Shown here: positions 1 through 6,986 of the stretch, one piece after another
Numbering within the stretch: position 1 is the first letter of the stretch
How the letters are laid out: each line of letters opens with the position of its first letter
Assembly: GCA_051005875.1 (NCBI GenBank)
Contig: JBPCIX010000015.1
Location: 1-20,690 of the forward strand
Source: JBPCIX01 sp051005875
GTDB lineage: Bacteria; Actinomycetota; CADDZG01; JAHWKV01
Reading direction: 5' to 3'
Length of the DNA stretch: 20,690 nucleotides
Translations under genes and position numbers: made by a program
Notes under the pieces: model-generated
Databases searched by the model: none
What the model saw: the letters and a program-made list of their open reading frames with translations, nothing else
Told to the model about the DNA's origin: nothing

Positions 1-148
1 AAATTGTGCCTTCGGGCAAATCAAAAATGCCGACGCTTCTTTCACGAAGTTGCTCGATGATTGTGTATCCGTGGGCCGAGCGCTCGGCCAAGATGGAGAG
101 CAATACGACGTCAAGATGCCCCTTTAAGGCGTTTCCGTGGATCGACAT
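1..148 (-). CDS. PadR-family transcriptional regulator, N-terminal part (cut by window edge)
   Basis: Reading the minus strand from the ATG at 148-146 gives 49 residues that run off the window. They begin MSIHGNALKGHLDVVLLSIL and continue through HGYTIIEQL to DLPEGTI. This is the winged-helix start of PadR regulators: a first helix (GHLDVVLLSIL), the Gly-Tyr turn and recognition-helix region, and the typical EGTIYP-like end. PadR proteins are dimeric DNA-binding repressors, often controlling their own gene and neighbouring membrane or transport genes. There is no Shine-Dalgarno sequence upstream. The -10 element ends only 8 bases before the ATG, so the mRNA is probably leaderless. A palindrome overlaps the -10 and start codon, which suggests autorepression. 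The effector and C-terminal dimerisation half are not visible. The family call is solid; the target is unknown. Confidence 0.85.
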   Translation of the reverse strand, partial: MSIHGNALKGHLDVVLLSILAERSAHGYTIIEQLRERSVGIFDLPEGTI

Positions 149-167
149 ACCTAGAGATACTAGGTAT
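147..167. promoter_or_regulatory. Probable PadR operator: 8-bp inverted repeat over the start codon and -10
   Basis: ATACCTAG (147-154) and CTAGGTAT (160-167) are perfect inverted copies separated by AGATA. The palindrome covers the first bases of the leftward PadR gene and most of its -10 hexamer. That position suits an autorepressor site. Assignment to this PadR rather than its divergent neighbour is inference. Confidence 0.65.
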
Positions 168-186
168 CAGTCCAGCACGATGTCAA
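157..186 (-). promoter_or_regulatory. Promoter of the leftward PadR gene
   Basis: On the minus strand a consensus -35 TTGACA (186-181) is followed after 18 bases by TAGTAT (162-157), a 4 of 6 match to the -10 consensus. Transcription should start at or beside the ATG at 148, giving a leaderless mRNA. Confidence 0.65.
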
Positions 187-194
187 GTTTGACA
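181..194. promoter_or_regulatory. Back-to-back -35 elements forming a TGTCAA/TTGACA palindrome
   Basis: TGTCAA (181-186) and TTGACA (189-194) are inverted copies separated by GT, giving a consensus -35 hexamer facing each way between the two divergent PadR genes. The leftward one has a matching -10. For the rightward one I see no good -10 at 16-19 bases. The only TANNNT-like hexamer, TACTGT at 219-224, is 24 bases away, so the rightward promoter is uncertain and the palindrome could instead be an operator. Confidence 0.5.
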
Positions 195-231
195 GGACCA
201 TTACCAAGAAAAACCTGCTACTGTGTGCCGC

Positions 232-579
232 ATGGTAGCAGGCGGTACCGGACTCATTACTCAAATGCGACGAGGAACTCTGGAGTTTTGCGTTATGGCT
301 TTGTTACGGAACGAGAAGCTCTACGGATTCGATCTGGTTCGGAAACTGAGTGACGTAGATGGGCTCGTTACTAGCGAAGGAACGATCTATCCCCTGCTCA
401 GTCGACTCCGTCGGGACGGATTGGTGAAGACCTTCTGGCGAGAATCGCCTGCCGGACCACCCCGCCGCTATTACGAACTGACTACCGCAGGCACAAAGGC
501 TCTGGACGCATTCTCAGAAGAGTGGGACCGATTCAGCACGGCGGTCAGTCTCTTAATTAAAGGAGAGGACCAATCATGA
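232..579 (+). CDS. PadR-family transcriptional regulator
   Basis: About 115 residues with a complete PadR winged helix. MRRGTLEFCVMALL forms the first helix, LYGFDLVRKLS the next, then SEGTIYPLLSRLRRDGLV gives the recognition helix and wing, and PPRRYYELTTAGTKAL the second wing strand and start of the dimerisation helix. The last helix (WDRFSTAVSLLI) is short, so this is the small PadR-s1 type. Start choice is open: GTG at 223, ATG at 232 or ATG at 265, none with a clear ribosome binding site. I took 232 because TACTGT at 219-224 would place a transcript start near it. The stop overlaps the ATG of the next gene (ATGA, 576-579), so the two are translationally coupled. PadR plus HAAS membrane protein is a known pairing in which the PadR controls the membrane partner. 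Ligand unknown. Confidence 0.9.
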   Translation: MVAGGTGLITQMRRGTLEFCVMALLRNEKLYGFDLVRKLSDVDGLVTSEGTIYPLLSRLRRDGLVKTFWRESPAGPPRRYYELTTAGTKALDAFSEEWDRFSTAVSLLIKGEDQS

Positions 580-1220
580 ACACGCAGCAAACGCGCATTG
601 TTGACAACTACAAGTCGGTACTTCGACGCTCGCTTCAAGGACTGCCCGAGAGTCGAAGGAACGAGATACAGCGAGATATAGAAGAGCATATTGATCAGGC
701 GGTAAGAGAAGCAGAGCCCTTGGATGATGCCGAACTAAGGACGTTACTCGAGCGAATTGGTGACCCTGATGACATCGCCGCCGGCGCCGCCGAAGAAGGT
801 AGGGGGACAGTGAAGACTGTTCCAATTCTCGAAATCTTTGCCCTGATATTCCTTCTCCTCGGAGGGATCCTACTGCCTTTCGTCGGCTGGTTTGCCGGTT
901 TGGTTCTTTTGTGGGCCTCAAAACGGTGGACCTTTTCCGACAAGGTAGTCGGAACGCTAATTGTCCCTGGCGGCCTCGCGGTTCCCTTTTGGCTCGCTTT
1001 CATGCTTCGGTATGACGACTGCCCAAACTGCCCCGGGGACCCACCCACGCTCGGATCCGGACCCTTCGGCACCCTAGTCAGGCGCTTCTTTCCAACCATT
1101 CACTTCGGCATGGGCATTCTCCGAGTGCTGTTCCTCATAATCGTTCTGGCCACACTTCTGGCCACTTTCTATCTAAGCCTGCGCCTTCGTCGCCGGTCGG
1201 CAACCACCGATGCGGGGTGA
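576..1220 (+). CDS. HAAS-domain (DUF1700/DUF1129-like) membrane protein, PadR partner
   Basis: 214 residues. Residues 1-75 are a soluble helical domain with LPESRRNEIQRDIEEHI and a closing IGDPDDIAAG, the signature of HAAS/DUF1700-type domains that sit beside PadR regulators. Three hydrophobic stretches follow, at about 84-114, 124-144 and 177-203, and the protein ends in a basic tail (RLRLRRR). An unusual DDCPNCPGD segment at 147-155 lies between the second and third hydrophobic stretches and could bind metal or form a disulfide. The start ATG overlaps the upstream padR stop and has a strong AGGAGAGG ribosome site at 561-568. The family's role is thought to be membrane-linked signalling with its PadR; the actual function here is unknown. 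Confidence is high for the gene and moderate for the family. Confidence 0.85.
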   Translation: MNTQQTRIVDNYKSVLRRSLQGLPESRRNEIQRDIEEHIDQAVREAEPLDDAELRTLLERIGDPDDIAAGAAEEGRGTVKTVPILEIFALIFLLLGGILLPFVGWFAGLVLLWASKRWTFSDKVVGTLIVPGGLAVPFWLAFMLRYDDCPNCPGDPPTLGSGPFGTLVRRFFPTIHFGMGILRVLFLIIVLATLLATFYLSLRLRRRSATTDAG

Positions 1221-1260
1221 TACAAACAACAGGTCGACTTTGGCCCAGATACCGACTACA

Positions 1261-1292
1261 CCTGGCCCCCGACGTCGGGCAGGTCCTTTTTT
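1261..1292 (+). terminator. Intrinsic terminator after the PadR-HAAS operon
   Basis: CCCG-ACGT-CGGG sits inside a larger imperfect stem (CCTGG at 1261 against CAGG at 1280) and is followed by a T-run TCCTTTTTT at 1284-1292. It lies 40 bases after the stop of the HAAS gene. Confidence 0.7.
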
Positions 1293-1417
1293 AGACAGCA
1301 CCGAGATTTCCATGGCGAGCCTGGCGAGGTGTGCGACCAGTGAAGTTAAACGAGAGGTTGACTTTTGTACAAGGGTTACCACGAAACAAGTAAGCAAGAC
1401 AGAGGAACGGAGTAGTG

Positions 1418-2065
1418 ATGATTTCATTGATAAGAGGTCTGTTGCCTATGGTCTTGATTTTTGCATCTATATTTTGGCCGGCTGGGTCGGCGCGGGCTTG
1501 TTCCCTAGATCCGGGTGTCGCGCATGCGGATCGCCTCGCCGGGTCGAAAGCAGCTTTCATTGGGACGCTTTTGTCCAAACAGCCCCTTACAGACTCCTCA
1601 ATTGCGGAACTGGCAGATCGAATCTACCGGTTTCGAGTGCAAACTGGGGTTAAGGGTGTTCTTGGCGAAGAGGTTAGCGTTCGTTTTGGTTCAGACTTCG
1701 CCGGATGCACAGGAGAGTTCTCGACCAAGGAACCGGTCGGTATTCTGCTCTTCCAGGATGAGGGAGATGCCTGGCTGTCGGGCGTTGGAGGCTTCATGTT
1801 ACCGAATGATCTAAAGGACGCTCGTCGCACATTGGGAGCGGCGGCTCCGAGCTTGCAGACCGCCAAGCCCTCCCCGGCCTCGGCCGGTCTCTCTGCCTCG
1901 AGCGTCCATCCGAACGCAAGTTCCGTTCAGTCGGATTCGAGAGGGGAGAAGATACCACTTTGGACCATACTTCTGATTGGATCATTCATCTTCGGACCGG
2001 CAGTCCTTATCTTTGCCAGAGGGCAGTACCAAGTTCTACATGGGCCGGAAGAGGGACGTCGCTAG
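1418..2065 (+). CDS. Secreted, C-terminally membrane-anchored protein with NTR/TIMP-like domain
   Basis: About 215 residues. A signal peptide (MISLIRGLLPMVLIFASIF, then AGSARA) ends just before a cysteine, so the mature chain starts CSLDPG. The core has AAFIGTLL, YRFRVQTGVKG, VSVRFG, a second cysteine in AGCTGEF, and VGILLFQDEG. This strand pattern, with an N-terminal Cys and a partner Cys near residue 98 (counted from the upstream GTG at 1415), resembles bacterial NTR/TIMP-like domains. That is my fold impression, not a motif proof. A Ser/Ala/Pro-rich linker (about 142-178) leads to a transmembrane helix (IPLWTILLIGSFIFGPAVL) and a short basic tail. The cysteine is not in a good lipobox, so lipidation is unlikely. 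GTG at 1415 is an alternative start; GGAG at 1409-1412 fits ATG 1418 better. It appears to be a single-gene unit of unknown function. Confidence 0.75.
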   Translation: MISLIRGLLPMVLIFASIFWPAGSARACSLDPGVAHADRLAGSKAAFIGTLLSKQPLTDSSIAELADRIYRFRVQTGVKGVLGEEVSVRFGSDFAGCTGEFSTKEPVGILLFQDEGDAWLSGVGGFMLPNDLKDARRTLGAAAPSLQTAKPSPASAGLSASSVHPNASSVQSDSRGEKIPLWTILLIGSFIFGPAVLIFARGQYQVLHGPEEGRR

Positions 2066-2090
2066 GAGGGTCATCCTGAACCCTTCTAAC

Positions 2091-2137
2091 AAGCCTCAGC
2101 GCAGCAAACAGGTCGTGGCGCCATCAGCGGGCTTTTT
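2091..2137 (+). terminator. Possible terminator after the NTR-like gene
   Basis: AAGCC (2091-2095) can pair with GGCTT (2130-2134), with an inner GCGC/GCGC pair, followed by TTTTT. The stem is interrupted, so the call is weak. Confidence 0.35.
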
Positions 2138-2222
2138 GCTATGTCGTTGGGAGTCCTCCGGCGCCCAAAAACTGCTTCGCCCTTGCCGAAAGTCGTAAAC
2201 CTTGACAATCAAGGCACACCTT

Positions 2223-2345
2223 ATGAAGTCGCCCAACAGAGTTCGGTCAAGCATCCCGCCCAGAGCGGTCTGCATCCTGCTGACTCTCACCGGAGTTGCC
2301 TGCACCGCCGCCAGAAATCCCAGCTACACAGGTTGGAAAATGTGA
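2223..2345 (+). CDS. Possible small lipoprotein, 40 residues
   Basis: An ATG at 2223 opens a 40-residue frame: MKSPNRVRSSIPPRAVCILL, then TLTGVACTAARNPSYTGWKM and a TGA stop. It has a basic N-terminus, a hydrophobic stretch (AVCILLTLTGVA) and a lipobox-like GVAC, as in small lipoproteins. AAGG at 2211-2214 is a plausible ribosome site 8 bases upstream. No family is recognised and no promoter is convincing. It may be a truncated remnant or chance. It is the only gene-like content I see on the plus strand of 2066-2417. Confidence 0.35.
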   Translation: MKSPNRVRSSIPPRAVCILLTLTGVACTAARNPSYTGWKM

Positions 2346-2417
2346 TCTTGAGTTCGTGGGGGAAGCCTCAAGAGGAATGCACCCTCAGAATGCCGTGCCT
2401 CTGACCTGCGAAAATTC

Positions 2418-2493
2418 TGGAGCGGACGACCGGATTCGAACCGGCGACCCTCACCTTGGCAAGGTGATGCTCTACCAACTGAGCCACGTCCGC
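2418..2493 (-). tRNA. tRNA-Gly (anticodon GCC)
   Basis: On the minus strand the gene starts GCGGACG at 2493 and ends with the matching CGTCCGC, discriminator T and an encoded CCA (2420-2418), 76 bases in all. The D arm has GGCTCAGTTGGTAGAGC, the anticodon arm is TCACC-TTGCCAA-GGTGA with anticodon GCC, and the T arm has the GGTTCGAATCC signature. All four stems pair. It reads the frequent GGC/GGT glycine codons. Confidence 0.97.
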
Positions 2494-2539
2494 AGGTGCT
2501 AGGCGAATCGTATCATCCCCCCGGGGTAAGGCGGGTACG

Positions 2540-3100
2540 TTAAGGAATGCGCCCTGAGGACTTCCTAAGGTCGGGGAACGGACCGACCGTTGCTCTGGCC
2601 GCCGGCCACAATTTTGCCATCCCTAGAGCAACCCCGGCCCCAATGGCCGCTCCTGCAATGACGTCGCTGTCGTAATGCTTGCGGGCTCGAACGAGAGCCC
2701 AGTGTCCTAGCATCGCGGCGGTCCCGAGCGGGAGGAACGCTTTCGGCATCTCTTGAGAGGCCCCGAGTACATAGGCTGTTTCTGCAGCGGAGTGGCCCGA
2801 CGGAAACGCACCAAAAATGATCTGTGGCTTTTTGGCTCGCCGGTGCCTGGGCTGGGGCCGGCCGAATACCGGCTTAAGCCCATTGCCAAGCGCGGCCGCT
2901 ATTAAGTATCCAACGACTCCGCGCCTGGCCGCCCGCGGGCCTTGTGGTCCGTCGGCGTTCGCCAAAGGGATCGTCACGCTGGCCCAAAACAAAGGTTGCC
3001 TGGTTACCATCCCGATGCGTCCCAGTAGGCGCCCAATCGGCGGCTCATCGCCCTTGAGTCTCTTCTTTTTCTTGGTGTAGTTAGGCACCCGTGGATCCAA
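2540..3100 (-). CDS. PAP2-superfamily phosphatase-like membrane protein, divergent motifs
   Basis: 186 residues from a TTG at 3100, or 182 from GTG at 3088. GGAGG at 3104-3108 is 2 bases from the TTG and 14 from the GTG, so the start is uncertain. The PAP2 core is present: GNGLKPVFGRPQP (residues 72-84), FPSGHSA (99-105) and KHYDSDVIAGAAIG (141-154). In the family these form the phosphate-binding site, with PSGH and the final His...Asp as catalytic elements acting on lipid phosphates such as undecaprenyl pyrophosphate or phosphatidate. Two deviations stand out. The first motif has Gln83 where K-x6-R-P has Arg, and the third has no Arg six residues before His142 (Leu there, Arg at 138 and 140). 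Activity or substrate may therefore differ. Its start overlaps the end of dut, so the two are likely co-transcribed. Confidence 0.8.
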   Translation of the reverse strand: MDPRVPNYTKKKKRLKGDEPPIGRLLGRIGMVTRQPLFWASVTIPLANADGPQGPRAARRGVVGYLIAAALGNGLKPVFGRPQPRHRRAKKPQIIFGAFPSGHSAAETAYVLGASQEMPKAFLPLGTAAMLGHWALVRARKHYDSDVIAGAAIGAGVALGMAKLWPAARATVGPFPDLRKSSGRIP

Positions 3101-3518
3101 ATCCTCCGGTGCCCCGTTGCGAGTCCGGCAGAGAATCGGCCTCGACTACTCGAATTTCGGGGACCGGCAAAACAACGAGCTGAGCTATTTTCTCGCCTCT
3201 ATTGATGTCGATGGCTTCGTCCTGATCCAGATTTATCGCAATTACGCTTATCTCGCCCCTGTAGCCGGAATCTATCAAGCCGGGAGAGTTCACTATCCCT
3301 AGGCCCCTGGTGATCGCCAGTCCGGAGCGAGGCTGCACGTAGCCGGCGTGGCCAGTAGGGATTGCCACGGCAATGCCAGTTGGAATCAGTATGCGCTCCC
3401 CCGGCTTTAGGGAAATATCAATGGCGGAAATTAGGTCAAGTCCGGCATCGTGCTCGTGGGCCTTGCGAGGCAGCGTCAGGCCGGTATCTAGCCTCTTTAT
3501 AAGTAACTCTAGGGTCAA
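3081..3518 (-). CDS. dut: Deoxyuridine 5'-triphosphate nucleotidohydrolase (dUTPase)
   Basis: 145 residues, the normal size for a trimeric dUTPase. It hydrolyses dUTP to dUMP and pyrophosphate, keeping uracil out of DNA and supplying dUMP for thymidylate synthesis. All five motifs are visible: AGLDL (25-29, metal-coordinating Asp), PRSGLA (63-68), GLIDSGYRG (80-88, with the catalytic Asp and uracil-pocket Tyr), GEKIAQLV (108-115) and the mobile C-terminal RGTGGFGSTG (135-144). The ATG at 3518 overlaps the nrdR stop by four bases (ATGA on the minus strand), so translation is coupled. Placement with nrdR and nrdJ makes a compact deoxynucleotide-supply cluster. In Mycobacterium and Streptomyces dut is usually elsewhere, so this adjacency is mildly unusual. 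Confidence 0.97.
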   Translation of the reverse strand: MTLELLIKRLDTGLTLPRKAHEHDAGLDLISAIDISLKPGERILIPTGIAVAIPTGHAGYVQPRSGLAITRGLGIVNSPGLIDSGYRGEISVIAINLDQDEAIDINRGEKIAQLVVLPVPEIRVVEADSLPDSQRGTGGFGSTGA

Positions 3519-4000
3519 GCCTTTGTCTTTGCTCTGCGCTTTGGCGGAATCTTCTTTTGCAAAATTCCGAGTTCCCGCTCGAAATCAGTCAACTCCTGGA
3601 AGTCCTTGTAAACACTCGCAAACCTCAGATAAGCGACTTCGTCGAGGACCCTCAGGCGCTCAAGAATTTCTTTGCCCAGGTCTGCGCTCTGCACAACATT
3701 TCGGCCCTGCTCTTTTACCGAGTCGATTAGATCCGATGCAAGTCTGTCCAAATCGTCTTCTGTTACCGGTCTGTTGGCGCACGCTTTTCGTACTCCGGCG
3801 ATCAGCTTTTCCTTCTCGAACGGCTCCTTTTCACCCAGGCGCTTTTCTACCAGAAGTGGAATCTCCTCGAGTCGCTCATAGGTAGTAAATCTTTCGTTGC
3901 ATTTTTCGCATTCCCGCCGCCGCCGAATGGCCCGCCCATCCTCAGCCACCCGTGAATCAACAACCCGAGACTCCGGATGACTACAAAATAGACATTGCAC
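3515..4000 (-). CDS. nrdR: Transcriptional repressor NrdR
   Basis: 161 residues. The N-terminal zinc ribbon has Cys3, Cys6, Cys31 and Cys34 (MQCLFCSH, ECEKC) and is followed by a basic DNA-binding segment (AIRRRR, RFTTYERLE). From about residue 48 onward comes the ATP-cone (PLLVEKRLGEKEPFEKEKLI to VAYLRFASVYKDF) that senses ATP/dATP. NrdR represses ribonucleotide reductase genes when dATP is plentiful. The start is GTG at 4000 with GGAGG at 4008-4012, six bases upstream. A basic tail (KKIPPKRRAKTKA) follows the ATP-cone. It lies downstream of its presumed target nrdJ, whose control region contains two NrdR boxes. It shares four bases with dut. Confidence 0.97.
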   Translation of the reverse strand: MQCLFCSHPESRVVDSRVAEDGRAIRRRRECEKCNERFTTYERLEEIPLLVEKRLGEKEPFEKEKLIAGVRKACANRPVTEDDLDRLASDLIDSVKEQGRNVVQSADLGKEILERLRVLDEVAYLRFASVYKDFQELTDFERELGILQKKIPPKRRAKTKA

Positions 4001-4020
4001 CTAAGTCCTCCAAGTCCGGA

Positions 4021-4144
4021 GAACGCAGCCATCGGGAAGCGGGACAGCCCGGGGCTGAGGGTAATTCCAGGTTTCCGAGGGCAAGGCGCGAGGAGCGAAG
4101 TGTGCTGCGCACATGAGCGACGAGGAACGCAGCCATCGGGAAGC
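4021..4144. repeat. 20-bp direct repeats flanking a small hairpin, nrdJ-nrdR gap
   Basis: GAACGCAGCCATCGGGAAGC occurs exactly at 4021-4040 and 4125-4144, start to start 104 bases. Between them lie the hairpin TGTGC-TGC-GCACA (4101-4113) and related GAGGAGCGAAG and GAGCGACGAGG motifs. It has the look of an intergenic repetitive element. No clear promoter or T-run terminator is visible in this gap. Confidence 0.6.
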
Positions 4145-4155
4145 TGGGGGCACCC

Positions 4156-6954
4156 TCAGGAGCAGCCTGAGGTTGTTCCGCATGACTCGCATACAAAACA
4201 TGAGCCTGCCGGCTGCATTGTTATGCCGCATGTGTAGCAATACGGCGCATCTATGCGCATGAACGCTTCACCCAAGTTCGGCATCGCTGAGCGCTCCTGA
4301 GCGGCGCCCAAAGCCGATGGATGCGCGGTCATCGATTCCTGCTTGCCGCTTTTCGCATGACCGTTGGTTTTGATTTCGGTTCCTCCATTTAACTCAATCT
4401 GGCGTTCGCCGGTTGTCTTGATGTTGACCGACTCTCTTTCGCTGTCACTCAGATAATCGGAGGCCAGTCTTCGGAAGATGTAGTCGACTATGGAACTCGC
4501 GAATCTGAAGTCGGCATCATCGGTTACCCCGGAAGGTTCAAAGCGCATGTTGATGAACTTCTCGACATAGGCCTTCAAAGGAACACCGTACTGAAGACCG
4601 AGAGAAACACTGATCGCAAAGGCGTCCATGATGCCGGCGAGGGTGCTGCCCTGCTTGGCGACTTTCAGGAATATCTCGCCCATCTCGCCGTCGGGGTACT
4701 CCCCCGCCGTAACGTAACCGTCGCAGTCGGCTATCCGGAAAGACATCGTCTTGGCCGTCCTTTTGCGGGGCAACCTGCGCCGAACCGGCTTTGGGTGCCC
4801 CGGCGCAACTGGAGAGTCGGCGCCTTCAGCATCGGTGCCGGCTTGCGCTCCGGGCTTTTTCCCGACATTCAGCGGTTGCGCTACCTTGCAGTTGTCTCGA
4901 TAAAGGGCCAGATTCTTGAGACCCATCCGCCAACTTTCTACATACAGCTGCTCGATTTCATCAACCGATGCGTCCTCTGGCATGTTGACGGTCTTGCTGA
5001 TCGAACCGCAAAGAAACGGCTGAACCGCCGACATCATCTTCACGTGACCCATGTAGTGAATCGGGCTGTCTCCCATTGCGCAATCGAAGACCGCGTGGTC
5101 CTCGGGCTTAATGAATGGGGCGCCTTTTACGGTGAAGTTCTCGGCAATGTGAGCCACGATCTGCGAAACCTCGTTCGGCTGGTAGCCGAGCCGCTTGAGC
5201 GCACTTGGCACCCTCTGGTTGACTATCTTCATAGTTCCGCCGCCGACCAGCTTCTTTGTCTTGACCAAAGCCAGGTCCGGCTCGATGCCGGTGGTATCTG
5301 CATCCATCAGGAAGGAAATGGTCCCAGTCGGCGCTATGAGTGTGGTCTGAGCGTTGCGGAATCCGTAGGCTTCGCCCAGTTCGATCGCGGTTTCCCACTC
5401 CTTTTTCGCCGCTTCGAGGATGTGTGCCGGCGCCAAGGTTGCATCGATGTTGGCGACTTCGTCACGGTGGCGACGGATGACGGCCAGGTGAGCGGCAGCA
5501 TTACCCTGCTTATTCCATCCCGGATAAGGACCCAGTTCCTTCGCCAGCTCGGCCGACCGGCGATTCGCTGCCCCTGCCATTAAGGCGGTGATCGCCCCCG
5601 CCCAAGCCCGTCCAGCCGCAGAATCGTAGGCGACTCCTTCATCCATCAGCAAGGCGCCAAGGTCGGTGTACCCCAGACCAAGCTCCCGGTAGTTGGCGAC
5701 CATGTCTGTGATCTTGGTCGTTGGATACTCAGCATTGGTCACAGAGACATCCATCGCGCTGAGAGTGATCTCAACCGCCGAAACGAATTCGTCAACTCTG
5801 AAATGACCTTCGGCATCCACGAACTTGGTCAGACGAAGGCTTGCTAGATTGCACGATGTATTCGCGGGACGGCAAAATTCGGCGCAGGGATTAGTTGAGC
5901 GGATAGGTCCTTCGGCAGGAGACGTGTGCCAATCGTTGAGAGTTCCAAGGTAAAACACTCCTGGGTCGGCGCATTCCCAAGCTGCTTGGGCGATTTGACG
6001 CATGAGCTCACGGGCTTTGAGTGTTTTCACGGCCCTTCCGTCCTTTACCGCCTTGAGGTGCCAGTCTTTGTCGTCAACGTAGGCCTGGATGAATTCATCG
6101 GAGAGCCCGACCGAGTTATTGGCGTTTTGGTACTGGACGGAATAGGAATCCTTTCCATCGAGATCCATGTCGAAGCCTGCGGCTCTTAGGGCCCTGGCCT
6201 TTTGCTCCTCGCGAGTTTTGCACCAAATGAATTCTTCGATGTCGGGATGATCTGCATCCAGGACAACCATCTTTGCCGCGCGCCTCGTCGAGCCGCCCGA
6301 CTTTATGGTTCCGGCTGAAGCGTCTGCGCCGCGCATGAACGAGACCGGGCCCGAAGCTGTGCCGCCGGAGGTGAGCTGCTCTTTTGACGACCGCAATTTT
6401 GACAGGTTGACACCGGCCCCCGAGCCGGCCTTGAAAATCAATCCCTCTTCGGTATACCAGTTGAGTATCGACGGCATATTGTCTTCAACATCGAGGATGA
6501 AACATGCCGAGACCCTTGGCCTTTCGACCAATCCAACGTTGAACCAGACAGGCGAGTTGAAGGCCATCTTTTGGTTTAAAAGCAAATGGGTCAGCTCATC
6601 CTTGAAAGCTTGGGCCTGGTCCTCGTCCCCGAAATAGCGGTCCTCGGTCCCTTTTTCGGTGTACCAGTTCACCACCCGGCCGATCATTTGCCTTACCGAT
6701 GTTTCGCGCTGGGGAGTATTCATGGGGCCGCGGAAATACTTTTGGGCGACGATGTTCGTGGAGTTTTGGGACCAGGACTTCGGAAACTCGATGCCCTTTT
6801 GCTCGAAGGCGGGCGCTTCGGGGGATCCGATGAGGGCGTCGCGAACGTCCCACTCAACCTCATCCATCGGGTCTACCCCGGCTTTAGTAAAAAGCCTGCC
6901 GAAAGTTAGTTTCTTGCGTGCGGAAACCGCCAATTCCTGTTCTGTTTTAGCCAC
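4156..6954 (-). CDS. nrdJ: Adenosylcobalamin-dependent (class II) ribonucleoside-diphosphate reductase NrdJ
   Basis: About 932 residues from GTG 6954. It reduces ribonucleotides to deoxyribonucleotides using a thiyl radical generated from coenzyme B12, independent of oxygen. The finger loop reads STNPCAEF (Cys357 as radical site, Asn355 and Glu359 as its partners). Cys151 (VSACF) and Cys368 (TSCNLASL) are the redox pair. The C-terminus carries cysteine-rich APYCYTCG and CFVCESCG, matching the thioredoxin-linked, zinc-like tail of large NrdJ enzymes. No intein is seen. TTG at 6987 in the same frame is an alternative start, but it would lie upstream of the transcript from the nearer promoter; AAGGG precedes the GTG by seven bases. 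Two NrdR boxes lie upstream, and nrdR and dut follow. No cobalamin riboswitch is evident in the short leader. Confidence 0.96.
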   Translation of the reverse strand: MAKTEQELAVSARKKLTFGRLFTKAGVDPMDEVEWDVRDALIGSPEAPAFEQKGIEFPKSWSQNSTNIVAQKYFRGPMNTPQRETSVRQMIGRVVNWYTEKGTEDRYFGDEDQAQAFKDELTHLLLNQKMAFNSPVWFNVGLVERPRVSACFILDVEDNMPSILNWYTEEGLIFKAGSGAGVNLSKLRSSKEQLTSGGTASGPVSFMRGADASAGTIKSGGSTRRAAKMVVLDADHPDIEEFIWCKTREEQKARALRAAGFDMDLDGKDSYSVQYQNANNSVGLSDEFIQAYVDDKDWHLKAVKDGRAVKTLKARELMRQIAQAAWECADPGVFYLGTLNDWHTSPAEGPIRSTNPCAEFCRPANTSCNLASLRLTKFVDAEGHFRVDEFVSAVEITLSAMDVSVTNAEYPTTKITDMVANYRELGLGYTDLGALLMDEGVAYDSAAGRAWAGAITALMAGAANRRSAELAKELGPYPGWNKQGNAAAHLAVIRRHRDEVANIDATLAPAHILEAAKKEWETAIELGEAYGFRNAQTTLIAPTGTISFLMDADTTGIEPDLALVKTKKLVGGGTMKIVNQRVPSALKRLGYQPNEVSQIVAHIAENFTVKGAPFIKPEDHAVFDCAMGDSPIHYMGHVKMMSAVQPFLCGSISKTVNMPEDASVDEIEQLYVESWRMGLKNLALYRDNCKVAQPLNVGKKPGAQAGTDAEGADSPVAPGHPKPVRRRLPRKRTAKTMSFRIADCDGYVTAGEYPDGEMGEIFLKVAKQGSTLAGIMDAFAISVSLGLQYGVPLKAYVEKFINMRFEPSGVTDDADFRFASSIVDYIFRRLASDYLSDSERESVNIKTTGERQIELNGGTEIKTNGHAKSGKQESMTAHPSALGAAQERSAMPNLGEAFMRIDAPYCYTCGITMQPAGSCFVCESCGTTSGCS

Positions 6955-6986
6955 TAACCGTCCCTTTCTCCCGAGTCCGGGAAACA

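Noticed and set aside
6..353. A plus-strand frame at the left edge
   Set aside because: It is antisense to the N-terminal PadR gene and runs over the divergent control region and into the other PadR gene out of frame.
2200..2214. CCTTGA-CAA-TCAAGG inverted repeat
   Set aside because: The 6-bp stem with a 3-base loop has no T-run and no promoter context. It may be chance, although TTGACA lies inside it.
2346..2373. TCTTGAG / CTCAAGA inverted repeat after the small lipoprotein frame
   Set aside because: A 7-bp stem with a 14-base loop and no T-run; too weak to call a terminator for either strand.
4795..5583. A 262-codon open frame on the plus strand
   Set aside because: It lies wholly antisense within nrdJ, whose protein is intact and conserved. 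The translation shows no recognisable domain.
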